Positions 16,667 through 24,806 of a DNA stretch of 64,000 bases are shown here, piece after piece. This DNA comes from Alicyclobacillus herbarius DSM 13609. GTDB taxonomy: Bacteria > Bacillota > Bacilli > Alicyclobacillales > Alicyclobacillaceae. Location of the stretch: positions 124,001-188,000 of the forward strand of contig NZ_AUMH01000003.1 in NCBI RefSeq assembly GCF_000430585.1, written 5' to 3'. Both the position numbers and the translations under genes were made by a program. Positions within the stretch are counted from its first letter, which is position 1. Every line of letters starts with the position of its first letter. The notes below the pieces were generated by a model. That model did not search any database. It saw nothing but the letters and a program-made list of their open reading frames with translations, and had not been told where the DNA came from.

Positions 16667-17275
16667 TCACGTTCGATTCGGTTTATCGTCGGACGCAGCC
16701 TTGATGGACTGCGCATCAACACCCGGTTTCCCATGCATCAGAATCAATCGTTTTTTGCTCGTCGCCACGAGTTTCGGTACAAACGCGTCCGGGTGCGCCT
16801 CTAGCAGCCGATTCGCGTCCGGATTGAACGCCCGCAGGACCTGACGCAGATACCAACGGGTGAGCGGAGCCAGAACCCGGTTGCGAATCGGCAAGGCCTC
16901 GAACCCCAACCGCTCAATCCCCCGATGGATGAACGTAATTCCGTAGAGAACCTGTACGTCCGCAAATTCCGGATGCGCCACCCGCTCAGCCAGCGCCGGC
17001 AAAGACTTACGCGCCAGTTGCAACAGCTTGACCGTAGAAGCCAAGATGTTTTTTTCCTCTCTCAACACACGGGCGACCAGGGTATTGTTCACGTGCAACT
17101 CAACGACCGGCTGTCCGCGGACGACGCGTACCCCGTCAATCTCAAACGGTTTACCTAAATAATGAGTCTTCGATAGATAGAATAAATCTTCCACGTCGGG
17201 GCGGATCGGCTGGACCTTAAACAATTTTCGAAATCCAGCTTCCCAAAGGTCCCAGAATCGTCCTTTGGCGTCCAT
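16667..17275 (-). CDS. YkoP-like protein of unknown function
   Basis: A 202-residue, basic, soluble protein without signal peptide. Its pattern (FWDLWEAGFRKLFKVQ near the N-terminus, KTHYLGKPFEIDGVRV, and LHVNN..LAR) recalls YkoP proteins, which occur beside or fused to polysaccharide deacetylases and glycosyltransferases in Bacillota. ATG 17275 follows AGGAGGGG by 7 bp and overlaps the deacetylase stop by 1 nt (TGATG), so the two are coupled. The phrase LHVNNTLVARVLREEKN suggests a small lipid- or sugar-handling domain, but no catalytic motif is visible. Confidence 0.6.
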   Translation of the reverse strand: MDAKGRFWDLWEAGFRKLFKVQPIRPDVEDLFYLSKTHYLGKPFEIDGVRVVRGQPVVELHVNNTLVARVLREEKNILASTVKLLQLARKSLPALAERVAHPEFADVQVLYGITFIHRGIERLGFEALPIRNRVLAPLTRWYLRQVLRAFNPDANRLLEAHPDAFVPKLVATSKKRLILMHGKPGVDAQSIKAASDDKPNRT

Positions 17276-17994
17276 CAACGCCCCTCCTTTCCGTACCACT
17301 CATTGAGCGTGCGAAACGAATACCCGGCTTCTCGGGCGCGTCGGCCCAACTCGGGTATGAGGGCAATCACCTGTTCAGGGGCCCCCGTCTCGGCGCCCAA
17401 CGTCTCATCGCTGTCGTGCAGGACGATGATGGCTCCTGGGTGTAGCCGGTTTACAATGCGCTCGAGCACCTGTCCGGGTCGCTGAACCCGCCAGTCACCC
17501 ACCATAATGGACCACGTCACCAAGCGGTGTGTGCGTGGGGCCGTCAATAACGTAACCAGGTTCAACGCGCCCCAGGTTGGCCGATAGAACCGGGGACGTA
17601 TGCCGAACCTCTGCACAAGGGCCGCGGTCGTTTTCCGGAATTGCCGGACGGCGGCTGCGGGTGGGAGCAGCGGCACAAAGGAATGGGTCCAGCCGTGTAT
17701 CTCCACCTGATGCCCGTCGGCCAACATGCGCAACACTAAGTCTGGATGCGCTAACGCTTTTCGGCCAATGACGAAAAACGTGGCTCGAATCTCGGCGTCC
17801 CGCAAAGCATCGAGCAGACGGTCCGTGTATTTCGGGTCTGGACCGTCGTCGAACGTCAGGGCCAGTTCGCGCCGCGTTGGCCCCTGACGAATGGCCCACA
17901 ACCGAAACCCCCGGGTCAACAAGTTCGGAATCAGGGAATACAGGCAGAGCAACAGCAAGAGAATCAGGCAACCCCATCGCCACACTTCGCTCAC
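17275..17994 (-). CDS. Membrane-anchored polysaccharide deacetylase (NodB domain)
   Basis: A 239-residue carbohydrate esterase 4 protein. After one N-terminal transmembrane segment (about 6-24) comes the NodB core: LALTFDDGPDPKYT (catalytic base and metal Asp pair), the HGWTHSF metal histidines, FYRPTWG and IIVLHDSD. The active domain would face outside and remove acetyl groups from a cell-wall or lipid-linked glycan. The start is GTG 17994, overlapping the upstream glycosyltransferase stop by 4 nt (GTGA). It is coupled to genes on both sides. Confidence 0.88.
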   Translation of the reverse strand: MSEVWRWGCLILLLLLCLYSLIPNLLTRGFRLWAIRQGPTRRELALTFDDGPDPKYTDRLLDALRDAEIRATFFVIGRKALAHPDLVLRMLADGHQVEIHGWTHSFVPLLPPAAAVRQFRKTTAALVQRFGIRPRFYRPTWGALNLVTLLTAPRTHRLVTWSIMVGDWRVQRPGQVLERIVNRLHPGAIIVLHDSDETLGAETGAPEQVIALIPELGRRAREAGYSFRTLNEWYGKEGR

Positions 17995-19154
17995 TCCCAA
18001 CCACCGGAGTCCCCGACCATCGGTAACGGATGGAGCGGCTTGTCCGCGAAGGTATGAATCAGCGTATCGGCGATACGCCCCGCCGCGCCCCGTCGATAAG
18101 CCGCCCGGGCCGCCGCCCGCATGGCGGCCAACGACTCCGGATGGGCCGCAAGACGGTTGAGTTCCTCGGCTGCGCCCTGAATGTCCTTAATCCATCGGGC
18201 AGCCCCGAGATCGACCACGTACTGCCCGTTACAGACCTCTTGGCCGGGAATGGGATGGTACAACAACATCGGCAGTTCCATCGCCAACGCCTCGGCGACG
18301 GTGATGCCACCCGGCTTGGTTACCACCACGTCTGCCATGGCCATCCACCGTTCCACTTCCGTAGTATAGCCGAGCACGCGAATCCGCTCCCCGTGCAACC
18401 CGTGCAGGCGTCGGTATAGTTTGTCGTTGCGGCCGCAAATCACGACAAACTGCAGGTCGCTGGCCTGCATGACCTCCTTCCAATCGGACACGTCCGCCAC
18501 CAATCCCGCACCGCCGCCCATCAAAAGAACAAGCGGTCTCTCAGGGTCCAGTCTTTCCGCGCTGCGAAGCTCCCGACGGCGTGCCGCCGACTGTCGGCTT
18601 CCCGCCTGTTCAAAGCGAGACCGTATTGGCATACCGCTCACGACAATGCGCTCCATCGGCACACCTAACGCGTGCAGCTCCTGCCCAACCGTTTCCGTGG
18701 CGACAAAATAGAGGTCGGTATGCTCTTGAACCCACTGCCCATGGGCAGTGTAATCCGTCAAGACCCCAACAATCGGAATGCTTGTGAATCCCTGCTCGCG
18801 CAGCTGGGCCATCACACCGTTGGGGGTCGGAAATGTGCTGACGACGACATCCGGCGCATACGCCTTAAGGCAGCGCTTAAATTTCGCCATCCCCAAACGG
18901 TTAATGCGGCGCTGTAACGACGAATCGGGATCCAACCTCGACATGGACCTATAAAAGGCTTCATAAAGCGCCGGAGCTAACTGGACACCCTGAATCAGAC
19001 TGAATTTCGCAAACGACCGCAGGGCCGGATTCAGCCATTCGGTGTAATCGACAAGCTTCACGGTCGCCCCACGACGACGCAAGGCTTCCCCGACCGCATT
19101 GGCCGCTTGTATGTGCCCGTCGCCAAAAGAGGCGCTCATGAGCAAGACTCTCAC
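17991..19154 (-). CDS. GT28-family (MGDG synthase/UgtP-like) glycosyltransferase, paralogue 2
   Basis: A 387-residue glycosyltransferase with the same layout as the one at 15553: SASFGDGHIQAANAVG at the N-terminus, GVLTDYTAHGQWVQEHTD in the acceptor domain, GGGAGLV and VVVTKPGGITVAEALA for UDP-sugar binding, then PIPGQEVCNG. This is the better match to processive diacylglycerol glycosyltransferases. Start GTG 19154 (CGAGGA 8 bp upstream); an ATG 9 bp earlier overlaps that site. It heads the four-gene minus-strand unit. Two paralogues in one unit suggest successive sugar additions. Confidence 0.85.
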   Translation of the reverse strand: MRVLLMSASFGDGHIQAANAVGEALRRRGATVKLVDYTEWLNPALRSFAKFSLIQGVQLAPALYEAFYRSMSRLDPDSSLQRRINRLGMAKFKRCLKAYAPDVVVSTFPTPNGVMAQLREQGFTSIPIVGVLTDYTAHGQWVQEHTDLYFVATETVGQELHALGVPMERIVVSGMPIRSRFEQAGSRQSAARRRELRSAERLDPERPLVLLMGGGAGLVADVSDWKEVMQASDLQFVVICGRNDKLYRRLHGLHGERIRVLGYTTEVERWMAMADVVVTKPGGITVAEALAMELPMLLYHPIPGQEVCNGQYVVDLGAARWIKDIQGAAEELNRLAAHPESLAAMRAAARAAYRRGAAGRIADTLIHTFADKPLHPLPMVGDSGGWE

Positions 19155-19421
19155 TGCAATCATCCTCGCTGCGTCATAAGAGTCGTACGGATTTCCGCAG
19201 GCAAACTGCACAGCGGAAGATACATGTACACAAGTACCAAAACAAGTATATCACCACCACCCACGATATACGATCCGCCTCACGCCAACTCCTCAGTCAT
19301 TCGAACATATCGTGTCCAACACGCCCCTAGGCCCCTATTGCCGACCTGTGAAACGTATAATAAACTGAGAAGGTACGGACGATTCAACCAACACCGTTTG
19401 TTCCGTGAATGGGGGTTGAGC

Positions 19422-20078
19422 ATGAAGCAACTATCACCTGCAGGCTTAACGGTCGTCGCTATCGGCGCTCTCGTGGCCATCGCGTTTTGGGTGGTCGGGT
19501 TTTTCGGTCTTCCGAACGACGTGACGCATCGTAACCTCGCGCAAAACCCCAAGTTGGCCGTTTCGGTTGCGACCACCAACGCGAACAAGGGTGGAGGCAC
19601 TTCGCCCAGCAGTCCTTCATCCCAGTCCGGCGCCGGGCAAACGGCTCCCATCGCCAAACTGGACAAAGCCGCCAAGACCATCGATCTCAACATCACGACG
19701 GATCAAGACATGGCGTTTAACGGGTACAGCAAAGGCGCTCTGAAAATCGCCGTGCCCACGGGCTGGACGGTCAAGGTCAAGTTCAGCGATACCTCAAACA
19801 TTCAACACAGTGTGGGCTTTACGGACTGGAGTCATCGTCAGGGGACGACGTTTCCCGCCGCGTTCTCCCATTCTCTCATGCCCGGCTTTCAAACGGGTAT
19901 CACTTCGAGCCATCCCCCAGTCGCGTTCCAGTTCAAGGCCGACAAGGCGGGTAAATACGCCATGGTCTGTGGGATTCCAGGACACGCATCCATGGGTATG
20001 TGGGACGAATTCGACGTTTCGAACAACCTGTCGTCCCCAACCATCACTACGGATAAAGGGACACAAAAGGCCTCGTAG
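19422..20078 (+). CDS. Sulfocyanin-like membrane-anchored blue copper protein
   Basis: A 218-residue electron carrier on the outer membrane face. Residues 9-30 form an N-terminal membrane anchor, 51-75 a Gly/Ser-rich linker, and 85-203 a cupredoxin domain. Type 1 copper ligands are visible as H129 (NIQHSVGF), C183, H188 and M193 in the segment CGIPGHASMGM. That C-G-x-P-G-H spacing is the sulfocyanin signature known from acidophilic archaea and some acidophilic Bacillota. ATG 19422 has GGGGG 7 bp upstream. No oxidase subunits are adjacent. It probably shuttles electrons to a terminal oxidase. Confidence 0.85.
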   Translation: MKQLSPAGLTVVAIGALVAIAFWVVGFFGLPNDVTHRNLAQNPKLAVSVATTNANKGGGTSPSSPSSQSGAGQTAPIAKLDKAAKTIDLNITTDQDMAFNGYSKGALKIAVPTGWTVKVKFSDTSNIQHSVGFTDWSHRQGTTFPAAFSHSLMPGFQTGITSSHPPVAFQFKADKAGKYAMVCGIPGHASMGMWDEFDVSNNLSSPTITTDKGTQKAS

Positions 20079-20093
20079 CCAACTGAGTCTCTG

Positions 20094-20171
20094 AACAAGG
20101 AGGCGCCGGGCGGAATGTCAACGGCCCTCATGGGAATGCATACAGGGGACGTGGGTCAAGAACTTGTGGGT
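20094..20171 (+). other. Possible truncated gene start after the sulfocyanin gene
   Basis: AAGGAGG at about 20096 is followed by ATG 20115 and a frame reading MSTALMGMHTGDVGQELVGQ before it runs into the convergent TlpA-like gene. The strong ribosome binding site without a free-standing gene suggests the start of a lost second gene, or chance. Confidence 0.25.
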
Positions 20172-20180
20172 CAGGAACTT
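20151..20180. repeat. 15-bp tandem duplication spanning a stop codon
   Basis: GTGGGTCAAGAACTT is followed by GTGGGTCAGGAACTT. On the minus strand each copy contains a TGA in the frame of the TlpA-like gene, so the stop and its context are duplicated. It has the same period as the repeat at 3981-4010. Confidence 0.8.
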
Positions 20181-20704
20181 TGGCCATCGGTCAACGCCAA
20201 CTTAACCATATGGCGAAGGTCCTGGCCATTTAATTCGCCCGTTTTCATCCATACGACTTGGCCGTTATGGTCAACCAGAAACGTCGTGGGGGAACCTTCA
20301 ATTTGATAGGCCTTAGCAAACGCGCCATCCGTGTCGGCCAGCAACAGGTATGGAATGTGATATTTCTTGGCGAAGCTGCGGGCGCTTGCCAGCTTGTCGT
20401 CAGCCGTCATGTTTATCCCGACCAACTGAATGCGGCCCCGATACTGCTCTGCCATCTGCACAAGCCGCGGCGTCTCCGCCGCACACGGTGGGCACCAGGA
20501 CGCCCAGGCGTTGATGACCACTGGCTCGCCATGCTTGAGGAGATCCGCCAACGATACGGTCCGATTGGGGTCATCTAGGGTCCCTAAGGTGAAGGATGGC
20601 GCAGCGTGGCCAGGCCTGGGCGCGGCGTTTGCGGGACCACACCCTACGAGGATTGTGATTCCGACTAGAGCACCGCACCAGGCAACGGCTTGACGTACGT
20701 TCAT
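20171..20704 (-). CDS. TlpA/ResA-like thiol-disulfide lipoprotein
   Basis: A 177-residue exported thioredoxin-fold protein. The N-terminus is a lipoprotein signal with the lipobox LVGC near residue 22. The thioredoxin-like AhpC/TSA-Redoxin domain follows, with the active site W-A-S-W-C-P-P-C (about 67-74) and the cis-proline in EGSPTTFLVD. Such proteins reduce apocytochrome c thiols or other extracytoplasmic cysteines. The start ATG 20704 is supported by GAGGGGG. It is 97 bp downstream of menH on the same strand. The neighbouring sulfocyanin has only the copper-ligand cysteine, so that is not an obvious client. Confidence 0.85.
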   Translation of the reverse strand: MNVRQAVAWCGALVGITILVGCGPANAAPRPGHAAPSFTLGTLDDPNRTVSLADLLKHGEPVVINAWASWCPPCAAETPRLVQMAEQYRGRIQLVGINMTADDKLASARSFAKKYHIPYLLLADTDGAFAKAYQIEGSPTTFLVDHNGQVVWMKTGELNGQDLRHMVKLALTDGQSS

Positions 20705-20800
20705 GCCACCATCCCCCTCATCGACATTTGACCCCCTGGATAATCCAGTTACCTCCCTGGCCCATCCCGTCACGGATTCCACCGTACCAATCCCAAACTC

Positions 20801-21646
20801 TCACGGCCAATCCGTCATGCTCACGGCTGATTCCGCCACTTCGGCGAGAAAACCACGCACCGACTCTGCAAAGGCGGTGGGCTGCTCCAGGTGCACCGTG
20901 TGCCCTGCCCCGTTTACAACCTCGACGTTCAAAGCCGGGTTTCGCGTTCGCATTGCCTCGGCAATCGCTCGATACTTGGTGTCCCATGCCCCGACGATAA
21001 GCCGCGTCGGCATCCGGAGCCGCCCCAGCTGCGGCCAATACGAGCATTGGCATCCGGTTCCCATCCCGCGCAAGCTGGCAGCTAGGCCTGCAGTCGCCTG
21101 CGCTAGCCGAACGGATCGTTGCCGGGCCAATACCCCCGCATCCAGCCGCCTCTGCGTGGAAAATAGTGGAATGGATTCCCAGCGTTGTACAAACGCCTCG
21201 ATTCCTTGCTGCTCGATGAACGAAGCTAGTTCCTCGTCTGTCTGTCTCCGCTGCGAACGCTCCGCGAACGCTGCGAGTCCGGGGGAGCTGCTTTCTAGGA
21301 TAAGCCCCAGGAGCCGATGCGGCCGCGTCACCGCTAACGCCAAAGCCACGCGCCCCCCCATCGAATAGCCGAGGCAGGCAAACCGGGAATGTCCGAGTGC
21401 ATCCATCACGTAAAGGAGGTCTTGCACCTGGTGCTCCATGGTGCACCGGCTAGGCGGCACCACCTGTGTATGCCCATGCCCGAGCAAATCCACCATTACT
21501 AGGCGCCACCCTGGCCACGCGGAGACAAACGGTTGCCACACCCGCCCGCTGCCGGTAAACCCATGCAGCAACAGCAGGGGCTTGCCTTCCCCCACTTCTT
21601 CCACATGATAGGTCACACCACGAACGGAGAGGGCCTGGGTGGTCAT
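20801..21646 (-). CDS. menH: 2-succinyl-6-hydroxy-2,4-cyclohexadiene-1-carboxylate synthase
   Basis: An alpha/beta hydrolase that eliminates pyruvate from SEPHCHC in menaquinone synthesis. The 281-residue protein has LLLLHGFTGSGRVW, the MVDLLGHGHT loop, the nucleophile elbow GYSMGGRVAL and a C-terminal GAGHTVHLEQP holding the histidine. The start codon overlaps the menD stop (ATGA), which fixes both position and role: menD-menH coupling is standard. Confidence 0.92.
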   Translation of the reverse strand: MTTQALSVRGVTYHVEEVGEGKPLLLLHGFTGSGRVWQPFVSAWPGWRLVMVDLLGHGHTQVVPPSRCTMEHQVQDLLYVMDALGHSRFACLGYSMGGRVALALAVTRPHRLLGLILESSSPGLAAFAERSQRRQTDEELASFIEQQGIEAFVQRWESIPLFSTQRRLDAGVLARQRSVRLAQATAGLAASLRGMGTGCQCSYWPQLGRLRMPTRLIVGAWDTKYRAIAEAMRTRNPALNVEVVNGAGHTVHLEQPTAFAESVRGFLAEVAESAVSMTDWP

Positions 21647-23421
21647 ACGCCTCCCCCCTCGCGCGGGTACATCCCCAACGCTGCGGCCACGGTCCGTGCC
21701 TTGGTGACCGCTGCGGTGATGGCATCTTCGTGCACGCGATGGTTTTCATCCGCATCAAAGCGCGCTTCGACCACCGTGAGCCCACCCTGACGCAGGTGCC
21801 TCGCGACCGCCTCCCGCAGTGCCTCGGGGTTGTCTACCGTATCCCAATGACCGCCGTACATCCGGACCGCCTCCGCAAAATCGAGCCCATGCGGGGTACG
21901 GAAATGTTCAAATGTATCCAAATGACCGGCTTGGGGCAAAAACGAAAAAATACCGCCCCCATCATTATGGATAACGAGCACAAAAAGGTCCAGCCTATGC
22001 CGCCCGACAGCCAACAGACCATTTAAATCATGATAAAACGAGACATCGCCAATGCAAAGAGCGGTCATTCCTTTCCCGGCTGCTGCAGCGCCCACTGCGG
22101 TGGAAACCACCCCGTCAATGCCGCTCACACCACGGTTGGCCAAAAACCGAAGCGACTTATCCCCACCGGGAAAGAACGCATCCAAGTCGCGGATGGGCAT
22201 GCTGTTGCCCACCACAATGGTCGATCCGTCTGGCACCGCGTCCACCAGTGCGAGCAGCGCGGACGCTTCCTGCCACTGGCTCTCGATCGCGCGAAACAAG
22301 GTATCTCCGCATGCCGCATCCAGGGTGCGCCACGCATTCAACCACGACACCCGCGTGGGAACGGCTTCATCACCCGCCGCCGTATGCTCCAGCAGGGCCT
22401 GTACGAACGGATCGACATCCGTTTCGATAGCCATGGCACCAGTGAAGAACGGATCGCGCCAAACCGGGGATTCGTCGATCACCACCGAGTTGGTATTCGC
22501 ATGACGGGTCAGGTATCTCCCCAACGATTTGGAGGTCGGCGTCTGGCCCATGCGCAGCACGAAATCCGCGTCCAGGGCTGTGGCAATCGTATCATCGCGA
22601 AGAAACACATCGTAGTGGCAAATGGTTGTCTCGCCGCTTGCGGTGCGGACTTGGGAAAGGGGATCGGCCAAGACCGGAATCTTCTGTGCCTTGGCAAACT
22701 GACAGAGCGCGGCGACATTCCAGGGACGTTCCATCGGTCCGAGCACCAAGAGAGGTCGCTGGCTTTCACGCAACCACTTGGCCATGTCTTCCAGCGCTGC
22801 GGGATGGGGCAGGCGCTGGCTCGGAAACACCTGCGCCCGCACAATGGGGGACCTGCCGCACGTGAACTCGTCCCATGCGGGCGGAATTAAGGGTTCCCGG
22901 AGCGGCACGTTCAAGTGCACCGGACCGCGCGGGAGCGAAACGGCCGCCAGGACCGCGCGGCGCGCTGTGTCCGCCAGGTACCGCCGCAAGGTATCGTTGT
23001 CGTCCGGGACGGCCAGGTCGTGTTGCCACTTGACGAACGGCCCGTACATACCACTCTGGCGGACCGTTTGGTTGCTCCCCACGTCGTGCAGCTCCGGCGG
23101 CCGGTCTGCGGTAAGGACGAGCAGGGGCAAGCGGGCCGTGTGCGCCTCCATGACAGCCGGAAGGTAATTTCCAGCCGCCGTACCCGAAGTGCAAATGAGC
23201 GCTACTGGTTCTGCCGACGCGCGCGCGATGCCCACGGCAAAGAATCCGGATGACCGTTCATCCAACTGTGACCAGACCTGAAATCGCCCGCAACGGACGA
23301 CGCTCATCGTGAGCGGAGTCGACCGTGAGCCCGGGGAAATCACGACGTGCCGAAGTCCCGCGTCACTGAGCGCAAGCATGAATTCGTAGAGTACAGACAG
23401 TGCAGGATTGATGCCACTCAT
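21643..23421 (-). CDS. menD: SEPHCHC synthase (menaquinone biosynthesis)
   Basis: A thiamin-diphosphate enzyme joining 2-oxoglutarate and isochorismate. The 592-residue protein has the family N-terminus VISPGSRSTPL, CTSGTAAGNYLPAVMEA and LTADRPPELHDVGSNQT, and the ThDP-binding region with CIGDVSFYHDLNGLL and VIHNDGGGIFSFLPQ. The ATG at 23421 overlaps the menF stop (ATGA) and has GGAGGTGAG 4-8 bp upstream. All of the domains expected for MenD are present and the length is normal. Confidence 0.96.
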   Translation of the reverse strand: MSGINPALSVLYEFMLALSDAGLRHVVISPGSRSTPLTMSVVRCGRFQVWSQLDERSSGFFAVGIARASAEPVALICTSGTAAGNYLPAVMEAHTARLPLLVLTADRPPELHDVGSNQTVRQSGMYGPFVKWQHDLAVPDDNDTLRRYLADTARRAVLAAVSLPRGPVHLNVPLREPLIPPAWDEFTCGRSPIVRAQVFPSQRLPHPAALEDMAKWLRESQRPLLVLGPMERPWNVAALCQFAKAQKIPVLADPLSQVRTASGETTICHYDVFLRDDTIATALDADFVLRMGQTPTSKSLGRYLTRHANTNSVVIDESPVWRDPFFTGAMAIETDVDPFVQALLEHTAAGDEAVPTRVSWLNAWRTLDAACGDTLFRAIESQWQEASALLALVDAVPDGSTIVVGNSMPIRDLDAFFPGGDKSLRFLANRGVSGIDGVVSTAVGAAAAGKGMTALCIGDVSFYHDLNGLLAVGRHRLDLFVLVIHNDGGGIFSFLPQAGHLDTFEHFRTPHGLDFAEAVRMYGGHWDTVDNPEALREAVARHLRQGGLTVVEARFDADENHRVHEDAITAAVTKARTVAAALGMYPREGGGV

Positions 23422-24806
23422 TCTCTCACCTCCAACGCACGCAACATCGGCTGAAACTTCCACTCAGTCTCCGTCCATTCCGCATCCGCATCGGAATCCC
23501 CCATGATGCCAGCCCCGGCAAACAAAGTGGAGGTGGACGCAGAGAGTAAACCAGACCGCAGCGCCACCGCAAATTCCCCGTCGCCGGCTAAGGTCATCCA
23601 TCCTACCGGTCCAGCGTACCAACCGCGGGAAAACCATTCCCGATGGGCAATCACGGACAAGGCCTTCGTTCTTGGAACCCCGGCCACTGCGGGAGTGGGA
23701 TGAAGCCGTTCCACCAAATCAAGCACGTTCATATTCGCTCGCAGGTAGCCGGTCACCGGCGTATATAGATGTTGAACATTCGCCAAGCGGCGGATCTGCG
23801 GTTCACGGGGAATCTGCATTTCCGCGACCGCGTCAGCGATGCTGGTTGCAATCCAGTCCACGACCGCCCGGTGTTCTTGTCGGTTTTTGGCACTGGCCAA
23901 CAATTCCGCCGCAAGTCGCCGGTCTTCGGCCTCGGTCTCGCCACGTGAGGTGGTCCCGGCCAGCCCATCGATGTGCACCTGACGTTCCCGTACCGAGACC
24001 AGGCGTTCCGGAGTGGCTCCAACAAACCATTCGCTTCCCTGCCGAACCGCGAACACATAAGCCTCGGGGTACATAGCCGAAAGCCGCTCGATGACCAAAG
24101 CCAGCTTTACAGCTCCGCCTTGAACGCGAACGGATCGGGCCAATACCGCCTTTTGGTACTCGCCGCTCTGGATCTCCAGAGCGGTCTGGGAGACGGCCGC
24201 CTGCCACTTGGCCAAGGCGTCGTCCTCATCCCAGATGACTCGACTCTCTGGACCGCCCGCCAGGTACACGGGCTGGACTGGCCTGTCGTTCTCCAGCCAC
24301 CGGCTGAGTTCCCGAGCCAGTTGATGCTCCAAATCGAAACGAGACGCCTCTTCCGCCGTCAGGGTCAAGGTCAACCACACCCTCTCCCCGGACCGTTCTA
24401 CGAGCCATCGGGGCAGGCGGAATTCACAGTCTGGCCATTCCCGCCAAGGTGCTCCATGCGGACCCGGGGCGAAGGAGAAGCCGCCCAACCAACGTGGCCG
24501 AGCATCGACCGTGAAGCCCAAATCCTGGATCACTCTCCGCAGTGAGGAACGGAGCCCCGCAAACCGTGTAGCGCCGTCTGCGCGCACGCGGACCGTGCGG
24601 CCGAAGCCCAGCAGCCCAAACTGGGCTTGGGGTTTCATGAAGAGAAAATCCGCCTCCGGAAGCGAAACCTGCCCGAAGCGGGCCAAGAATACGTCCCACT
24701 CCCATCCCCCCGTACAGGTGGCCGCGTACCAACCGGAATCCGGCTGATGGCATCGCGCCGTTTGAATGTCCTCCGTCAACCGCGCCACAATCTGTTGAAT
24801 CGTCAT
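23418..24806 (-). CDS. menF: Menaquinone-specific isochorismate synthase
   Basis: Converts chorismate to isochorismate, the entry to menaquinone synthesis. The 462-residue protein has a divergent N-terminal half and the conserved chorismate-binding core: GEYQKAVLARSVRV, FVGATPERLVSV, GLAGTTSRGET and LHPTPAVAGVP. The start ATG 24806 overlaps the menE stop (ATGA). The linkage to menD separates it from the siderophore (EntC/DhbC) and salicylate synthases. Confidence 0.93.
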   Translation of the reverse strand: MTIQQIVARLTEDIQTARCHQPDSGWYAATCTGGWEWDVFLARFGQVSLPEADFLFMKPQAQFGLLGFGRTVRVRADGATRFAGLRSSLRRVIQDLGFTVDARPRWLGGFSFAPGPHGAPWREWPDCEFRLPRWLVERSGERVWLTLTLTAEEASRFDLEHQLARELSRWLENDRPVQPVYLAGGPESRVIWDEDDALAKWQAAVSQTALEIQSGEYQKAVLARSVRVQGGAVKLALVIERLSAMYPEAYVFAVRQGSEWFVGATPERLVSVRERQVHIDGLAGTTSRGETEAEDRRLAAELLASAKNRQEHRAVVDWIATSIADAVAEMQIPREPQIRRLANVQHLYTPVTGYLRANMNVLDLVERLHPTPAVAGVPRTKALSVIAHREWFSRGWYAGPVGWMTLAGDGEFAVALRSGLLSASTSTLFAGAGIMGDSDADAEWTETEWKFQPMLRALEVRE

